A stretch of 64,000 nt of DNA, taken from Quisquiliibacterium transsilvanicum (GTDB taxonomy: Bacteria; Pseudomonadota; Gammaproteobacteria; Burkholderiales; Burkholderiaceae_E). The stretch spans positions 1 through 64,000 of the forward strand of contig NZ_JACHGB010000009.1 in assembly GCF_014202215.1 (NCBI RefSeq), written 5' to 3'. This document shows positions 27,118-36,287 of this stretch, piece by piece; the first letter of the stretch is position 1, and every line of letters begins with the position of its first letter. Position numbers and translations under genes: made by a program. The notes under the pieces are model-generated. The model made no database searches, was not told the origin of the DNA, and worked only from the letters and a program-made list of their open reading frames with translations.

Positions 27118-28557
27118 ATGTCCACGCTGTCCCCGGCGCGCTACGTTCCGTACGCTTTCGCACGCACCCATCAGGTGCTCGTCGCAGCGGCCTCGGGCGA
27201 CGAGCTCGAAGTCTGGATCGGCGCCACGACACCGGTGCAGGCGCTCGCCGAGCTGTCGCGCACGCTGCCCTACCGGCTGGTGACCGTGCGCAAGCCGGAC
27301 GCCGAGGTGGCCGCTGCGATCTCCCGCGCCTACTCGCAGCAGGAGGGCTCGGCCGCCTCGGTGGTCGATGAGGTTGAGAGCGATCTCGACCTGTCTCGGC
27401 TGCTGCAGGACCTGCCGCGCATCGAGGACCTGCTCGAGACCGAGGACGACGCGCCGATCATCCGCATGATCAACGCGCTGCTCACGCAGGCCAGCCGCGA
27501 CGGCGCCTCGGACATCCACATCGAGCCTTTCGAGAGCCATTCGCTGGTGCGCTTCCGGGTCGACGGCACGCTGCGCGACGTGGTGCGTCCGCGCCGTGAG
27601 CTGCACGCGGCGCTGGTCTCTCGCATCAAGATCCTGGCCCAGCTCGATATCGCCGAGAAGCGCCTGCCGCAGGACGGCCGCATTGCGCTGCGCATCGGCG
27701 GACGGCCGATCGACGTGCGGGTCTCCACGCTGCCCACCGGTCACGGCGAACGCGCGGTGCTGCGCCTGCTCGACAAGGAGGCCGGCCGCCTGGACCTTGC
27801 CAAGCTGGGCATGAGCCAGTCGACCCTGGCCGCCTTCGACCGGCTGGTGCACCAGCCGCACGGCATCGTGCTGGTGACCGGTCCCACCGGCTCGGGCAAG
27901 ACCACCACGCTGTACGCGTCGCTGTCTCGGCTGGACTCGAGCACCACGAACATCCTCACCGTGGAAGACCCGATCGAGTACGACCTCGACGGCATCGGCC
28001 AGACCCAGGTGAACGCGCGCATCGACATGAGCTTCGCGAAGGCGCTGCGCTCGATCCTGCGCCAGGATCCGGACGTGATCATGATCGGCGAGATCCGCGA
28101 CCTCGAGACCGCTCAGATCGCGGTGCAGGCCTCGCTCACCGGTCACCTGGTGCTGGCCACGCTGCACACCAACGACGCGGCTTCCGCGGTGACCCGCCTG
28201 ATCGACATGGGCGTCGAGCCCTTCCTGCTGTCGTCGAGCCTGCTCGGCGTGGCGGCCCAGCGCCTGGTGCGCAAGCTGTGCACGCAGTGCCGCGAACCCG
28301 ATCCGCTCACCAGCGGCTGGCGGGCGGTGGGCTGCGTCGCCTGCAACCGCAGCGGCTTCGCGGGCCGCACCGGCGTCTACGAGCTGCTCACCGTCGACGA
28401 CGCCTTGCGCGGGCTGATCCATCGCGGCGCGGCCGAGTCGGAGGTTCGCGCTTCGGCGCTCGCCAACGGGATGATCTCGATGCGCGAGGACGGCCGCCGC
28501 TGGGTCGAAGCCGGCGTCACCTCGCTCGATGAAGTCATCCGCGTGACGCGGGACTGA
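27118..28557 (+). CDS. gspE: Type II secretion ATPase GspE
   Basis: A 479-residue hexameric ATPase driving pseudopilus assembly. The N-terminal GspL-binding domain is short, followed by ASDIHIEPFE. Walker A is GPTGSGKTT, the Asp box is in ILTVEDPIEY, the Walker B region is DPDVIMIGEIRD and the His box is TGHLVLATLHTND. A zinc-binding tetracysteine is present (CTQC ... CVAC). It lies 11 bases after gspD. Confidence 0.96.
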   Translation: MSTLSPARYVPYAFARTHQVLVAAASGDELEVWIGATTPVQALAELSRTLPYRLVTVRKPDAEVAAAISRAYSQQEGSAASVVDEVESDLDLSRLLQDLPRIEDLLETEDDAPIIRMINALLTQASRDGASDIHIEPFESHSLVRFRVDGTLRDVVRPRRELHAALVSRIKILAQLDIAEKRLPQDGRIALRIGGRPIDVRVSTLPTGHGERAVLRLLDKEAGRLDLAKLGMSQSTLAAFDRLVHQPHGIVLVTGPTGSGKTTTLYASLSRLDSSTTNILTVEDPIEYDLDGIGQTQVNARIDMSFAKALRSILRQDPDVIMIGEIRDLETAQIAVQASLTGHLVLATLHTNDAASAVTRLIDMGVEPFLLSSSLLGVAAQRLVRKLCTQCREPDPLTSGWRAVGCVACNRSGFAGRTGVYELLTVDDALRGLIHRGAAESEVRASALANGMISMREDGRRWVEAGVTSLDEVIRVTRD

Positions 28558-28615
28558 GGCGGGACCGGGTTCCGCCGGCCGTCGCGCTTCGCCAACGCAT
28601 CCGACCGCACCGCTC

Positions 28616-29821
28616 ATGTCCGCCTATCGCTTCGAGGCTTCCACCGTCGACGGACGCATCGAGAAGGGCGTGCTCGACGCCGACTCGCCGCGGCAGGCGC
28701 GCACGCTGCTGCGCGAGCGCGGGCTGGTGCCGATCGAGGTCCTGCCCGCGGGGGCGGCGGGCGGCATGCGCCAGGCCCTCGGCGGGCGGATCCGCACCGC
28801 CGAGCTGACGCTGGTCACGCGCCAGCTGTCCAGCCTGCTGTCGGCGCGGCTGCCGCTGGAACAGGCGCTCGGCGCGGTGATCGAACAGGCCGAGCGGCCC
28901 GCGGTGCGCGACCGCCTCGCCGCAGTGCGCAGCGAAGTGGTGTCCGGGCAGACTTTTGCGCAGGCGCTGTCGCGCTTTCCGCGCGATTTCCCCGACGTGT
29001 ACCGGGCGCTGGTGGCGGCGGGCGAGCAGTCCGGCGACCTCGCGCTGGTGATGGACCGGCTGGCGGATTACGTCGAGGCGCGCACCGCGCTGTCGCAGCG
29101 GATCACGCTCGCGTTCACCTATCCGGCGATCGTCACGCTGGTGGCCATCGGCGTGATCACCGCGCTGCTCGCCTACGTGGTTCCGCAGGTGGTGGGCGTG
29201 TTCGCGCAGAGCCGGCAGGAGCTTCCGATGCTGACCAAGGCGCTGATCGCGGCCTCGGATTTCGTGCGCAACTGGGGGTGGTGGATGCTGGCGGCGCTGG
29301 TCGCCGCGGGCTTCGCCTTCCGGGCTGCGCTGCGCTCGCCCAGCTTCAGGCTGACCTGGCACGAGCGCCTGCTCGAGCTGCCGCTGTTCGGGCGGCTGAT
29401 CCGCGGCATCAACACCGCGCGCTTCGCGTCGACGCTGGGCATTCTCGCGGCCAGCGGCGTGCCGCTGATCCGCGCGCTGGAGGCGGGCGCGCAAACGCTG
29501 GGCAACGACGCGCTGCGCGCCAACGTGGCCGACGCGATCTCCCGGGTGCGCGAAGGCGCGCCGCTGTCGCGGGCGCTTGCCGCCGGCGGGCAGTTCCCGC
29601 CGATGATGGTGCACATGATCGCCAGCGGGGAGTCCACCGGCAACCTCGCGGAGATGCTGCAGCGAACCGCCGCCACGCTCTCCTCCGAGACCGAGCGCCG
29701 CGCGATCGCGATGACCAGCATCCTGGAGCCGATGCTGATCCTGCTGATGGGCGGCGTGGTGCTGCTGATCGTGCTTGCGGTGCTGCTGCCGATCATCGAG
29801 ATCAACCAGCTGGTGCGCTAG
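28616..29821 (+). CDS. gspF: Type II secretion inner-membrane platform protein GspF
   Basis: 401 residues with two T2SF repeats and three membrane helices (about 168-190, 218-240 and 370-395). The N-terminus YRFEASTVDGRIEKGVL and the motifs VAAGEQSGDLALVMDRLADY and IASGESTGNLAEML are family hallmarks. It lies 58 bases after gspE, with no obvious ribosome site. It is the last gene of the operon; a stem (GCCCGC/GCGGGC, 29897-29916) without a T tract lies downstream. Confidence 0.95.
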   Translation: MSAYRFEASTVDGRIEKGVLDADSPRQARTLLRERGLVPIEVLPAGAAGGMRQALGGRIRTAELTLVTRQLSSLLSARLPLEQALGAVIEQAERPAVRDRLAAVRSEVVSGQTFAQALSRFPRDFPDVYRALVAAGEQSGDLALVMDRLADYVEARTALSQRITLAFTYPAIVTLVAIGVITALLAYVVPQVVGVFAQSRQELPMLTKALIAASDFVRNWGWWMLAALVAAGFAFRAALRSPSFRLTWHERLLELPLFGRLIRGINTARFASTLGILAASGVPLIRALEAGAQTLGNDALRANVADAISRVREGAPLSRALAAGGQFPPMMVHMIASGESTGNLAEMLQRTAATLSSETERRAIAMTSILEPMLILLMGGVVLLIVLAVLLPIIEINQLVR

Positions 29822-30014
29822 CGCAAAGCGCGAGAGGGTTCAGTCGATTGAGGCGCGGCGGCGGCCGCAAGTCGCGAGGCTCGTACGGGATCAGAAGCCC
29901 GCTAGTATTGGCGGGCATTGCCGAACACGAACAGAGCTCGAAGCGCATGTCCCTGCAGCGCTGTTGCCCCGTTCATCACCGCATATCGAGGTTCGTGCCT
30001 CGTCAGGAACAAGC

Positions 30015-30533
30015 ATGTGGATCCTCAAGATGCGCCGGCTGGCCCGCAAGGCCGGTCGCGAAGCGCTCATCCTCTTCTTCGCGGTGCGTCATCCCGACAC
30101 GCCGCTGCCCCTGAAGATCGCCGCCGGTGCCGCGCTCGCCTACCTGCTGAGCCCGGTCGACCTGATCCCGGACGTGCCGCTGGTGGGCTTCGTCGACGAC
30201 CTGCTCGTGCTGTCGGTCGGGGTGCCGATGCTGGTGGGCCGCCTGCCGCCCAGCGTGGTGGCCGAGGCCGGCGCTCGCGCCGACAAGGTGCTGACCGCGC
30301 TGGGCTTCCAGAAGGCGGGGGCTGCCGGCAGCGCGGGCCGGCAGCGCGATGCCGAGGTCGAGGTGGAAATCGGCGAGCCGGTGCGCAGGTCGAGCAGGTC
30401 GGCTGCCGGCAGCGGTGCGGCCCGGCCGCGCGCCGCAAGGCGTCCGGCGGCAGGCGGGGTCAACGATGCCAAGGTCGTCTCCGAGGCGAGACGGCCGGCG
30501 CGCAAGCGAGGCGGTGGTAGCGCTGCGGATTGA
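30015..30533 (+). CDS. DUF1232 (YkvA-like) membrane protein
   Basis: 172 residues. The DUF1232 hallmark LSPVDLIPDVPLVGFVDDLLVL lies at about 46-67 between hydrophobic segments, and the C-terminal third is basic and low-complexity (SSRSAAGSGAARPRAARRP). The function of the family is unknown. CAGGAAC precedes the ATG. It is separate from the gsp operon (193 bases, nothing clear in the gap apart from the stem noted above). Confidence 0.85.
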   Translation: MWILKMRRLARKAGREALILFFAVRHPDTPLPLKIAAGAALAYLLSPVDLIPDVPLVGFVDDLLVLSVGVPMLVGRLPPSVVAEAGARADKVLTALGFQKAGAAGSAGRQRDAEVEVEIGEPVRRSSRSAAGSGAARPRAARRPAAGGVNDAKVVSEARRPARKRGGGSAAD

Positions 30534-30608
30534 CACCACGGATTGACGACACGGGTCGGCGCCGCTGACATGCGCTGCCGACAGGCGCCGCGTTCAGGCG
30601 CACCCTGC

Positions 30609-30685
30609 TGCAGCGTGCAGCGTGCAGCGTGCAGCGTGCAGCGTGCAGCGTGCAGCGTGCAGCATGCAGCGTGCAGCATGCAGCG
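30609..30685. repeat. Heptanucleotide tandem repeat, 11 units of TGCAGCG/TGCAGCA
   Basis: Seven perfect TGCAGCG units are followed by four alternating TGCAGCA and TGCAGCG. The array sits in the 172-base gap between the convergent DUF1232 and aldo/keto reductase genes, 21 bases past the reductase stop. It is not part of a supported coding frame. The length is likely to vary between strains. Confidence 0.9.
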
Positions 30686-30705
30686 GGTTAAGGCGCCGCC
30701 CGCGC

Positions 30706-31761
30706 TCAGGGCGCCGGATTCGGCATCCGCGTGTGCACTTCCTCGATCGCGGCCATCGCCTCCGCCGGCAGCCGGGTGCCGCATCCGTCGATGCACTGGC
30801 GCAGCTGGTCCAGCGTGGTGGCGCCGATGATGGTGCTCGCCACGAAGGGCCGGCTGGCCACGAAGCCGAGCGCGAGCTGCGTCAGGGTCAGGCCGAAGCG
30901 TGAGGCGATCTCCGCGTAGGCATCCACCGCCGCCGGGATGGCCGGCTTCGCATAGCGCGGCCAGGCGTCGCCGAACAGCGTCAGCCGCCCGCCTGCGGGC
31001 CGGGCGCCGTTGCGGTACTTGCCGGTGAGCGCTCCGAAGGCCAGCGGGCTGTAGGCGAGCAGGCCCACGCGATCCCGGAAACAGGTCTCGTGCAATCCGT
31101 GCTCGAATTCGCGCGACATCAGGTTGTAGACGTTCTGGATCGACGCGATGCGGGGCAGTCCGAAGCGGTCGGCCAGCCGTGTCGCTTCGCAGACGCCCCA
31201 GGCAGTTTCGTTGGACAGGCCGACATGGCGCACCTTGCCTTCGCGCACCAGCTGCGCCATCGCCTCCAGCTGCTCGCGCAGCGTGACCGCCTCGCGCTCG
31301 AGCGCCTCGTCGAAACGGTTTGCGCCGAACTGCGGCACGTTCCGCGCCGGCCAGTGGATCTGGTACAGGTCGATGTAGTCGGTGCCCAGGCGCTTCAGGC
31401 TGGCCTCGCAGGCGAGGACGATGTCGCGCTTGTCCAGCGGCAGCCCCTCCTCGCGTGCGCCGGTGCGGATGCCCTGCATGCCGCGCCCCGGCCCGCCCAC
31501 CTTGCTCGCGATGACGATCCTGTCGCGCGGCTTGCCGCGCAGCCATGAACCGACGATGCGTTCGGTGGCGCCGGCGCTGTCCGGGGTGACCGGGATCGGG
31601 TAGACCTCGGCAGTGTCGATGAAGTCGATGCCGCGCTCGAACGCATAGTTGAGCTGCAGGTGACCGTCGCGCTCGGTGTTCTGGCCGCCGAAGGTCATCG
31701 TCCCCAGGCAGATCCGCGGCACTTCGAGGTCGCTGGCGCCGAGCCGGATGCGTTCGATCAT
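30706..31761 (-). CDS. Aldo/keto reductase (Tas/YajO-like)
   Basis: A 351-residue NADPH-dependent oxidoreductase with a TIM barrel. The catalytic tetrad is complete: Asp49 and Tyr54 (FIDTAEVYP), Lys87 (IASKVGG) and His136 (YQIHWPAR). The cofactor segment ASTIIGATTLDQL is near the C-terminus. GAGGAAG stands 9 bases before the ATG. It is a single gene between the 7-bp repeat and the AttH-like gene. The natural substrate is not predictable. Confidence 0.93.
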   Translation of the reverse strand: MIERIRLGASDLEVPRICLGTMTFGGQNTERDGHLQLNYAFERGIDFIDTAEVYPIPVTPDSAGATERIVGSWLRGKPRDRIVIASKVGGPGRGMQGIRTGAREEGLPLDKRDIVLACEASLKRLGTDYIDLYQIHWPARNVPQFGANRFDEALEREAVTLREQLEAMAQLVREGKVRHVGLSNETAWGVCEATRLADRFGLPRIASIQNVYNLMSREFEHGLHETCFRDRVGLLAYSPLAFGALTGKYRNGARPAGGRLTLFGDAWPRYAKPAIPAAVDAYAEIASRFGLTLTQLALGFVASRPFVASTIIGATTLDQLRQCIDGCGTRLPAEAMAAIEEVHTRMPNPAP

Positions 31762-31876
31762 TGGGTGCTTCCTCAGAGAGCGTTCGATGGTGGGCAGCAG
31801 GCATTCTACGGAGGGCCGGGCGGCCTCGCCGGGCGGAGCGTTCCGTTGCCGGCGCGCGCGCCTCAGGGCGGGGACT

Positions 31877-32959
31877 TCAAAGCCGCAGCGCTTCCGCGTA
31901 CCCGGTCAGCTCGAGGTAGCCGCGTCCCACTTCGCGCCCGTCCTCGAGCACCCGCATCGCGCCTTCCCAGTAGATGGTGCCGGTGCTGGCGCGGGTGTCC
32001 AGCTCCTGGTCGTCGAACAGCGGGACCAGTCGAAGCCGGCGCGCGCCGACCCTCAGCAGCATCTCCACCGGATAGGTTGCGCCGCTGCGCGCCGAGCGCC
32101 ACAGGCGCAGCGGTTCGAACTCCGGCGCCGGGGCGGGCGCCGCGCTCCGAATCCAGCGCGCATGCGACCAGAGCACGCTGCCATCCTTGCGGCGGATCCG
32201 GAAAGCCATCAGCGCGCTGCCGTCGTGCAGGTTGAGGCCCACCCAGTCCCAGCCCGCGGCGGAGGCGTCGAGCAGCTCGCTCGACCACTCGTGATCCAGC
32301 CAGGCCTTGCCGCGCACCGGCTGGGTATCGCCGTCGGCCGCGGCGCCGAGCCGCGCGCTGCCCCGGACGTCCAGCTGCGGGCGGCTGTAGTAGCGGCTCG
32401 CCTGTTCGGGCCGCGGACCCTTGCGCGAGTAGCCGGCGTCGCCCTGCGGGAAGGGCGGCGCGTCGGGGCGGAACTCCAGGTCGAGCCGGAACCCGTCGGC
32501 GGGGATGGTCGCGAGGTAGCGGTCATTCGGTGTGCGGCGCAGCGACCAGTCGCCGATCGAGAGGTCGGTGTCATCCACCGAGAAGCGCGCCAGCCCGAAG
32601 CCCTCGCGTGCCGCGCGCTGCGCATGCCGCAGCTGCGTCCGCCCCTCGAGCGCCACCGCCGCGTGCGCCAGCAGCAGCTGCTTCGGCGCGAAGAGGCTGG
32701 GGTTGGCGTCGTCATGCCGGGTGCGCGACCGGAAGAAGGTGATCTGCACGCCGACCGCTCGGCCGTCTGCGTCGAGCCAGCCGGTCAGGTACCACCATTC
32801 GGTGCGCCAGGCGGGATGGGCGCCGAAGTCCTGCGGAAAGGCGAGCGCGCCGCCCGGGAGCACCGGCGGGTAGCGAACCGGCGCCGACCCGGCGGCGGCT
32901 GGGGCCCGCGCCGACAGCAGCCCCGCGGCCAGAGTCCGGAGCAGCCAGCGCCGCCTCAT
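31877..32959 (-). CDS. AttH-like / CrtC-family lipocalin-like exported protein
   Basis: 360 residues. The N-terminus is Tat-like or Sec-like (MRRRWLLRTLAAGLLSA), followed by the AttH signature DFGAHPAWRTEWWYLTGWL and VQITFFRSR, then GKAWLDHEWSS and GWDWVGLNLHDGS. These belong to the CrtC/AttH double-lipocalin family, whose CrtC members hydrate carotenoids. The ATG at 32959 lies one base after the permease stop, so the protein is the third product of an AttEFGH-like ABC operon and probably handles a hydrophobic ligand in the periplasm. Confidence 0.87.
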   Translation of the reverse strand: MRRRWLLRTLAAGLLSARAPAAAGSAPVRYPPVLPGGALAFPQDFGAHPAWRTEWWYLTGWLDADGRAVGVQITFFRSRTRHDDANPSLFAPKQLLLAHAAVALEGRTQLRHAQRAAREGFGLARFSVDDTDLSIGDWSLRRTPNDRYLATIPADGFRLDLEFRPDAPPFPQGDAGYSRKGPRPEQASRYYSRPQLDVRGSARLGAAADGDTQPVRGKAWLDHEWSSELLDASAAGWDWVGLNLHDGSALMAFRIRRKDGSVLWSHARWIRSAAPAPAPEFEPLRLWRSARSGATYPVEMLLRVGARRLRLVPLFDDQELDTRASTGTIYWEGAMRVLEDGREVGRGYLELTGYAEALRL

Positions 32960-32960
32960 C

Positions 32961-35510
32961 TCACCAGTCCTCCCGCACCGCACGCACCGGCCCCGTTCCG
33001 GTCGCCGAGCGGCTGGCCAGCACCGCGGCGATCACGCCGAAGGCCAGCAGCGCGGCGGCACTGACCCCGAGCAGCGGAAGCGGCCAGGCGAGGTCCATCG
33101 TCCAGTGGAAGGACTGCGGGTTGACCCGGTGGACCAGCACCATTGCGATCAGCGTGCCCACCGCCGCGCCCCAGGCCAGGCCGGCCAGGATCAGCAGCGT
33201 CGACTCCAGCGCGAAGGTGCGAGTGACGCCGCCGCGCGTCAGGCCCAGGTGCCTGAGCATGCCGAACTCGCGGGCCCGCGCGATCGCCTCGCCGGCGTAG
33301 GTGGCCGCCACGCCGAACAGTCCCACCACGATGGCGATCGCCTCCAGCGCATAGGTGACGGCGAAGCTGCGGTCGAAGATCCGCAGCGAGATCGCGCGCA
33401 GTTCGGCCGCGCTGCGAAACTCCACCGCCGCCAGCTCGGGCACGCGTTCACGCAGGGCGTCGAGCACCCGCTGCGCGTCGGCCGGCGGTTGCAGCCGGAT
33501 CGAGACCTCGTTGACGCCGCCGTCGCCGGTGATACGCAGGTAGTCGGCCGCATCGATCGCGATCGCTCCGTGCTGGCGCGCATAGTCGCGCCAGACGCTG
33601 GCGACGAAGAAGCGCTGCGAAGCTGGACCGATGGGCAGCGTCACCAGCCGCCCGGGTGCGAAGCCGTACAGGTCCACCATCGCCTCGCTGACGTGGATGG
33701 CGACGGCGCCTGGCGGCGCCCGCAGCAGCGCGCCGGTCAGCGGCAGCCGGCGCGCCTCCTCGCCCGCCAGCGGACGCGACACCAGCATAGCCGCCGGCCG
33801 GGCCGGGTCGAGCACGATCTCCACCGCGCGCTGCAGCTCGACGGCGGCCACGCCCGGGAGCGACTCCAGGCGCTCCCGGGCACCCTCGGGCAGGTGGCCC
33901 GGGGCACTGGCGACGCCGGCCCGGCCGTAGAGATCCGCGGGCAGCACCGTGTCGAGCCAGCGCTCCACCGAGCCCCGGAAGCTGTGCACCATGATCGCCA
34001 TCGCCGTGGCCAGCGCCACACTGGCCACCACGCCAGCCAGCGCTGCCGATGCGCTGTTCGGCACGCCGCGGATGCGCTGCACCGCGAGCCACAGCGCCGG
34101 CCGTCGCCAGGCCAGTCCAGGCATCGCTGCGAGCAGCCATCCCAGCGCGCGCGTGAGCAGCGGGACGAAGACGATGCCGGCGAACAGCCAGGCGGCGATC
34201 GCGGCGTAGGCGGCCAGCGGCAGGCCGGCGACTGGCGGCAGCGCCACCAGGACGGCGCCCGCCAGCGCCAGCGCGGCGCTCCAGCCTGCCGCATTGCGCC
34301 GGTCGAGCACGGCCTCGCCGCCGCCCTTCAGCGCCCGCGCCGGCACGAGCCTGCGCAACGCGCGGGCCGGCACCGCGCTGCCCGCGAGGCCTGTGCCGAT
34401 GCCCAGCGCGGCGAACAGCGCCAGCGCCGCGGGATCCAGTGCGAGGGCCGGGCGCACGCCCTGGAAGTAGCCGCCGCCTAGGTCGCCGCCGGTCAGCGCC
34501 AGCATGGCCGCCGCGATGCCGATGCCGCCGGCCAGGCCCAGGCCCGCGCCGAGTGCGCCCAGCACCGCACCCTGGCCCAGCACCAGCGTGGAAAGGAAGG
34601 AGCGCGGCGCGCCGAGCACGCCCAGCAGCGACAGTTCCTGCTGCTGGCGCATCACGCCGAGCGAGACGGTGGAGTAGACGATGAAGCCGCCGGTGAACAG
34701 CGCGACCAGCGCCAGCACGTTCAGGTTCACCCGGTAGGCGCGCGACAGGTTCGACATCCGCTGGCGCGAGGCATCGGGCCCGCTCCAGCTCGCCCCCGGC
34801 GGCAGGCTGGCGCCGACCGCCTCCTGCAGTCCCGACAGCGTTGCGCCGGGCACCAGGCGCAGGTCGATCCGCGAGATCCGGCCCAGCCAGCCGAAGCGCC
34901 ACTGCGCCGAGCCGAGGTCGGTCACCGCGATCGCCTGTCCGGGCGCCGCACCCGGCACGGTTCCGGCCACCCGCCATCGTGATGTCTCGAGCCCGCTGCG
35001 CAGCAGCAGGCGTGCGCCGGGCCGCAGGTCCAGCGCCTTCAGCGCGGACTCGGAGAGGAAGATTGCGTCGTCCCCGAACAGCGTCGCGGGCCCGGCTTCG
35101 ACGGCATCCTGGTCGACCCGGGGCAGCAGTCCGGGCGTCACTTCCGCGGCGCGCAGCGGATCGATCGCCACCACCTTCAGGCGCTGCGGCGCCGCTTCCG
35201 GGCGACCCTCCACGGTGGCGGCGAGATCCAGTTCGATCGCCGGGCTGCCCGCCTGCACCAGGGGCTCTCGCGCCAGCAGCGGCCAGGCCGATTCGTCGAA
35301 GCCGTTGCCCGAGGTCGCCTCGAGCCGCGCCTGGGCGTCGCCGTTGACCACCGCGATCGCCGCACCGAACTCCTGGAGCGCCGACCGGTTGACCAGGTGG
35401 ATCGCCAGGCCGAGCGCCACGCCGATGGCGATCGCCACCACCGCAGTCAGCGCGCGCCCCGGTGAGGCCCGCCACTGGCCCACCCAGATCCAGCGCATCA
35501 GGCTGGTCAT
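32961..35510 (-). CDS. FtsX-like ABC transporter permease (AttF/AttG type)
   Basis: 849 residues. A first helix at about 18-40 (ALTAVVAIAIGVALGLAI) is followed by a large extracytoplasmic domain, a central group of helices and a second FtsX domain at the C-terminus (ATYAGEAIARAREFGMLRHLG, then three helices). This is the fused double-FtsX layout of LolCE/MacB-like mechanotransmitters. It sits between an ATPase gene (6-base gap) and the lipocalin-like gene (1-base gap). It probably moves a lipid or lipoprotein-like substrate out of the inner membrane. Confidence 0.88.
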   Translation of the reverse strand: MTSLMRWIWVGQWRASPGRALTAVVAIAIGVALGLAIHLVNRSALQEFGAAIAVVNGDAQARLEATSGNGFDESAWPLLAREPLVQAGSPAIELDLAATVEGRPEAAPQRLKVVAIDPLRAAEVTPGLLPRVDQDAVEAGPATLFGDDAIFLSESALKALDLRPGARLLLRSGLETSRWRVAGTVPGAAPGQAIAVTDLGSAQWRFGWLGRISRIDLRLVPGATLSGLQEAVGASLPPGASWSGPDASRQRMSNLSRAYRVNLNVLALVALFTGGFIVYSTVSLGVMRQQQELSLLGVLGAPRSFLSTLVLGQGAVLGALGAGLGLAGGIGIAAAMLALTGGDLGGGYFQGVRPALALDPAALALFAALGIGTGLAGSAVPARALRRLVPARALKGGGEAVLDRRNAAGWSAALALAGAVLVALPPVAGLPLAAYAAIAAWLFAGIVFVPLLTRALGWLLAAMPGLAWRRPALWLAVQRIRGVPNSASAALAGVVASVALATAMAIMVHSFRGSVERWLDTVLPADLYGRAGVASAPGHLPEGARERLESLPGVAAVELQRAVEIVLDPARPAAMLVSRPLAGEEARRLPLTGALLRAPPGAVAIHVSEAMVDLYGFAPGRLVTLPIGPASQRFFVASVWRDYARQHGAIAIDAADYLRITGDGGVNEVSIRLQPPADAQRVLDALRERVPELAAVEFRSAAELRAISLRIFDRSFAVTYALEAIAIVVGLFGVAATYAGEAIARAREFGMLRHLGLTRGGVTRTFALESTLLILAGLAWGAAVGTLIAMVLVHRVNPQSFHWTMDLAWPLPLLGVSAAALLAFGVIAAVLASRSATGTGPVRAVREDW

Positions 35511-35516
35511 CGCGGC

Positions 35517-36221
35517 TCAGCAGGCCCGCAGGCCCGACGCGCCCAGCCTGAAGCGGAGATCCGCGATCAAGGCTGCCTGCTCGGAGTGCGTCACCATCAG
35601 CAGCGCCGTGCCGTGGCCGCGTACCTGCTCGGCCAGCATCTCGAGCGCCGTCGCCGCCGTGCCGGGGTCCAGGTTGCCAGTGGGCTCGTCGGCCAGCAGC
35701 AGCCGCGGCCGGTGCGCCAGCGCGCGTGCCAGCGCCACCCGCTGCTGTTCCCCGCCCGAGAGCTCGCGCGGCAGGCTTCGCTCGCGCCCGGCCAGCCCCA
35801 CGCGCGCCAGCAGCTCCGCGGCGCGCGCGAGCGACTCGTCCTCGGGGGCGCCGGCCAGCAGCATCGCCACCGCGACGTTGCGCAGCGCGTCCAGGTGCGG
35901 AATCAGGTGGAAGGCCTGGAAGACGAAGCCCAGCGAGGCGCGCCGGAAGCGCGCGGCGTCATCGGGGTCGAGCCGGTGCACCGCGATGCCGCCGACGTGG
36001 ATCTCGCCGGCGTCCACCGGCTCGAGGCCGGCGATCAGGTTGAGCAGCGTCGACTTGCCCGAGCCGGACTCGCCGAGCAGCGCCACGATGGCACCAGCGG
36101 GAATCTGCATCGAGAGACCGCGCAGCACCCAGCGCTCGCCGAAGCGCTTGCCCACGCCCTCGATGCGCACGAGCGGCGCGGCCTGGCCGGGAGCGGAGGG
36201 TGCAGCGTCGGGATGGGTCAT
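35517..36221 (-). CDS. ABC transporter ATP-binding protein (LolD/AttE type)
   Basis: A 234-residue ATPase with Walker A GESGSGKST, signature LSGGEQQRVALARAL, Walker B RLLLADEPTGNLD and His switch MVTHSEQ. DEPTGNLD and FVFQAFHLIPHL are characteristic of the LolD/MacB family. First gene of the operon with the FtsX-like permease and AttH-like protein, divergent from the Ntn hydrolase. Confidence 0.93.
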   Translation of the reverse strand: MTHPDAAPSAPGQAAPLVRIEGVGKRFGERWVLRGLSMQIPAGAIVALLGESGSGKSTLLNLIAGLEPVDAGEIHVGGIAVHRLDPDDAARFRRASLGFVFQAFHLIPHLDALRNVAVAMLLAGAPEDESLARAAELLARVGLAGRERSLPRELSGGEQQRVALARALAHRPRLLLADEPTGNLDPGTAATALEMLAEQVRGHGTALLMVTHSEQAALIADLRFRLGASGLRAC

Positions 36222-36234
36222 CGGGGGTCGAGAC

Positions 36235-36240
36235 TATGAT
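36235..36240 (+). promoter_or_regulatory. -10 element for the penicillin-amidase family gene
   Basis: TATGAT lies 47 bases before the GTG start at 36288, in the 66-base divergent region; the leader contains AAGGAG. A -35 is not evident. Confidence 0.4.
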
Positions 36241-36287
36241 AACGGCTCGCGCGGGACCCAGCCCGCGCGCGACGCAAGGAGAGCGCA

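Noticed and set aside
24506-27232. A 908-codon minus-strand frame opposite gspD
   Set aside because: No recognisable motif; gspD on the plus strand has complete secretin features.
29897-29916. Terminator after gspF
   Set aside because: The 6-bp stem GCCCGC/GCGGGC has an 8-base loop and no T tract, too weak to call.
30609-30685. Small coding frames through the 7-bp repeat
   Set aside because: They are short runs of repeated Gln/Arg/Ala/Cys codons created by the repeat itself and have no ribosome site.
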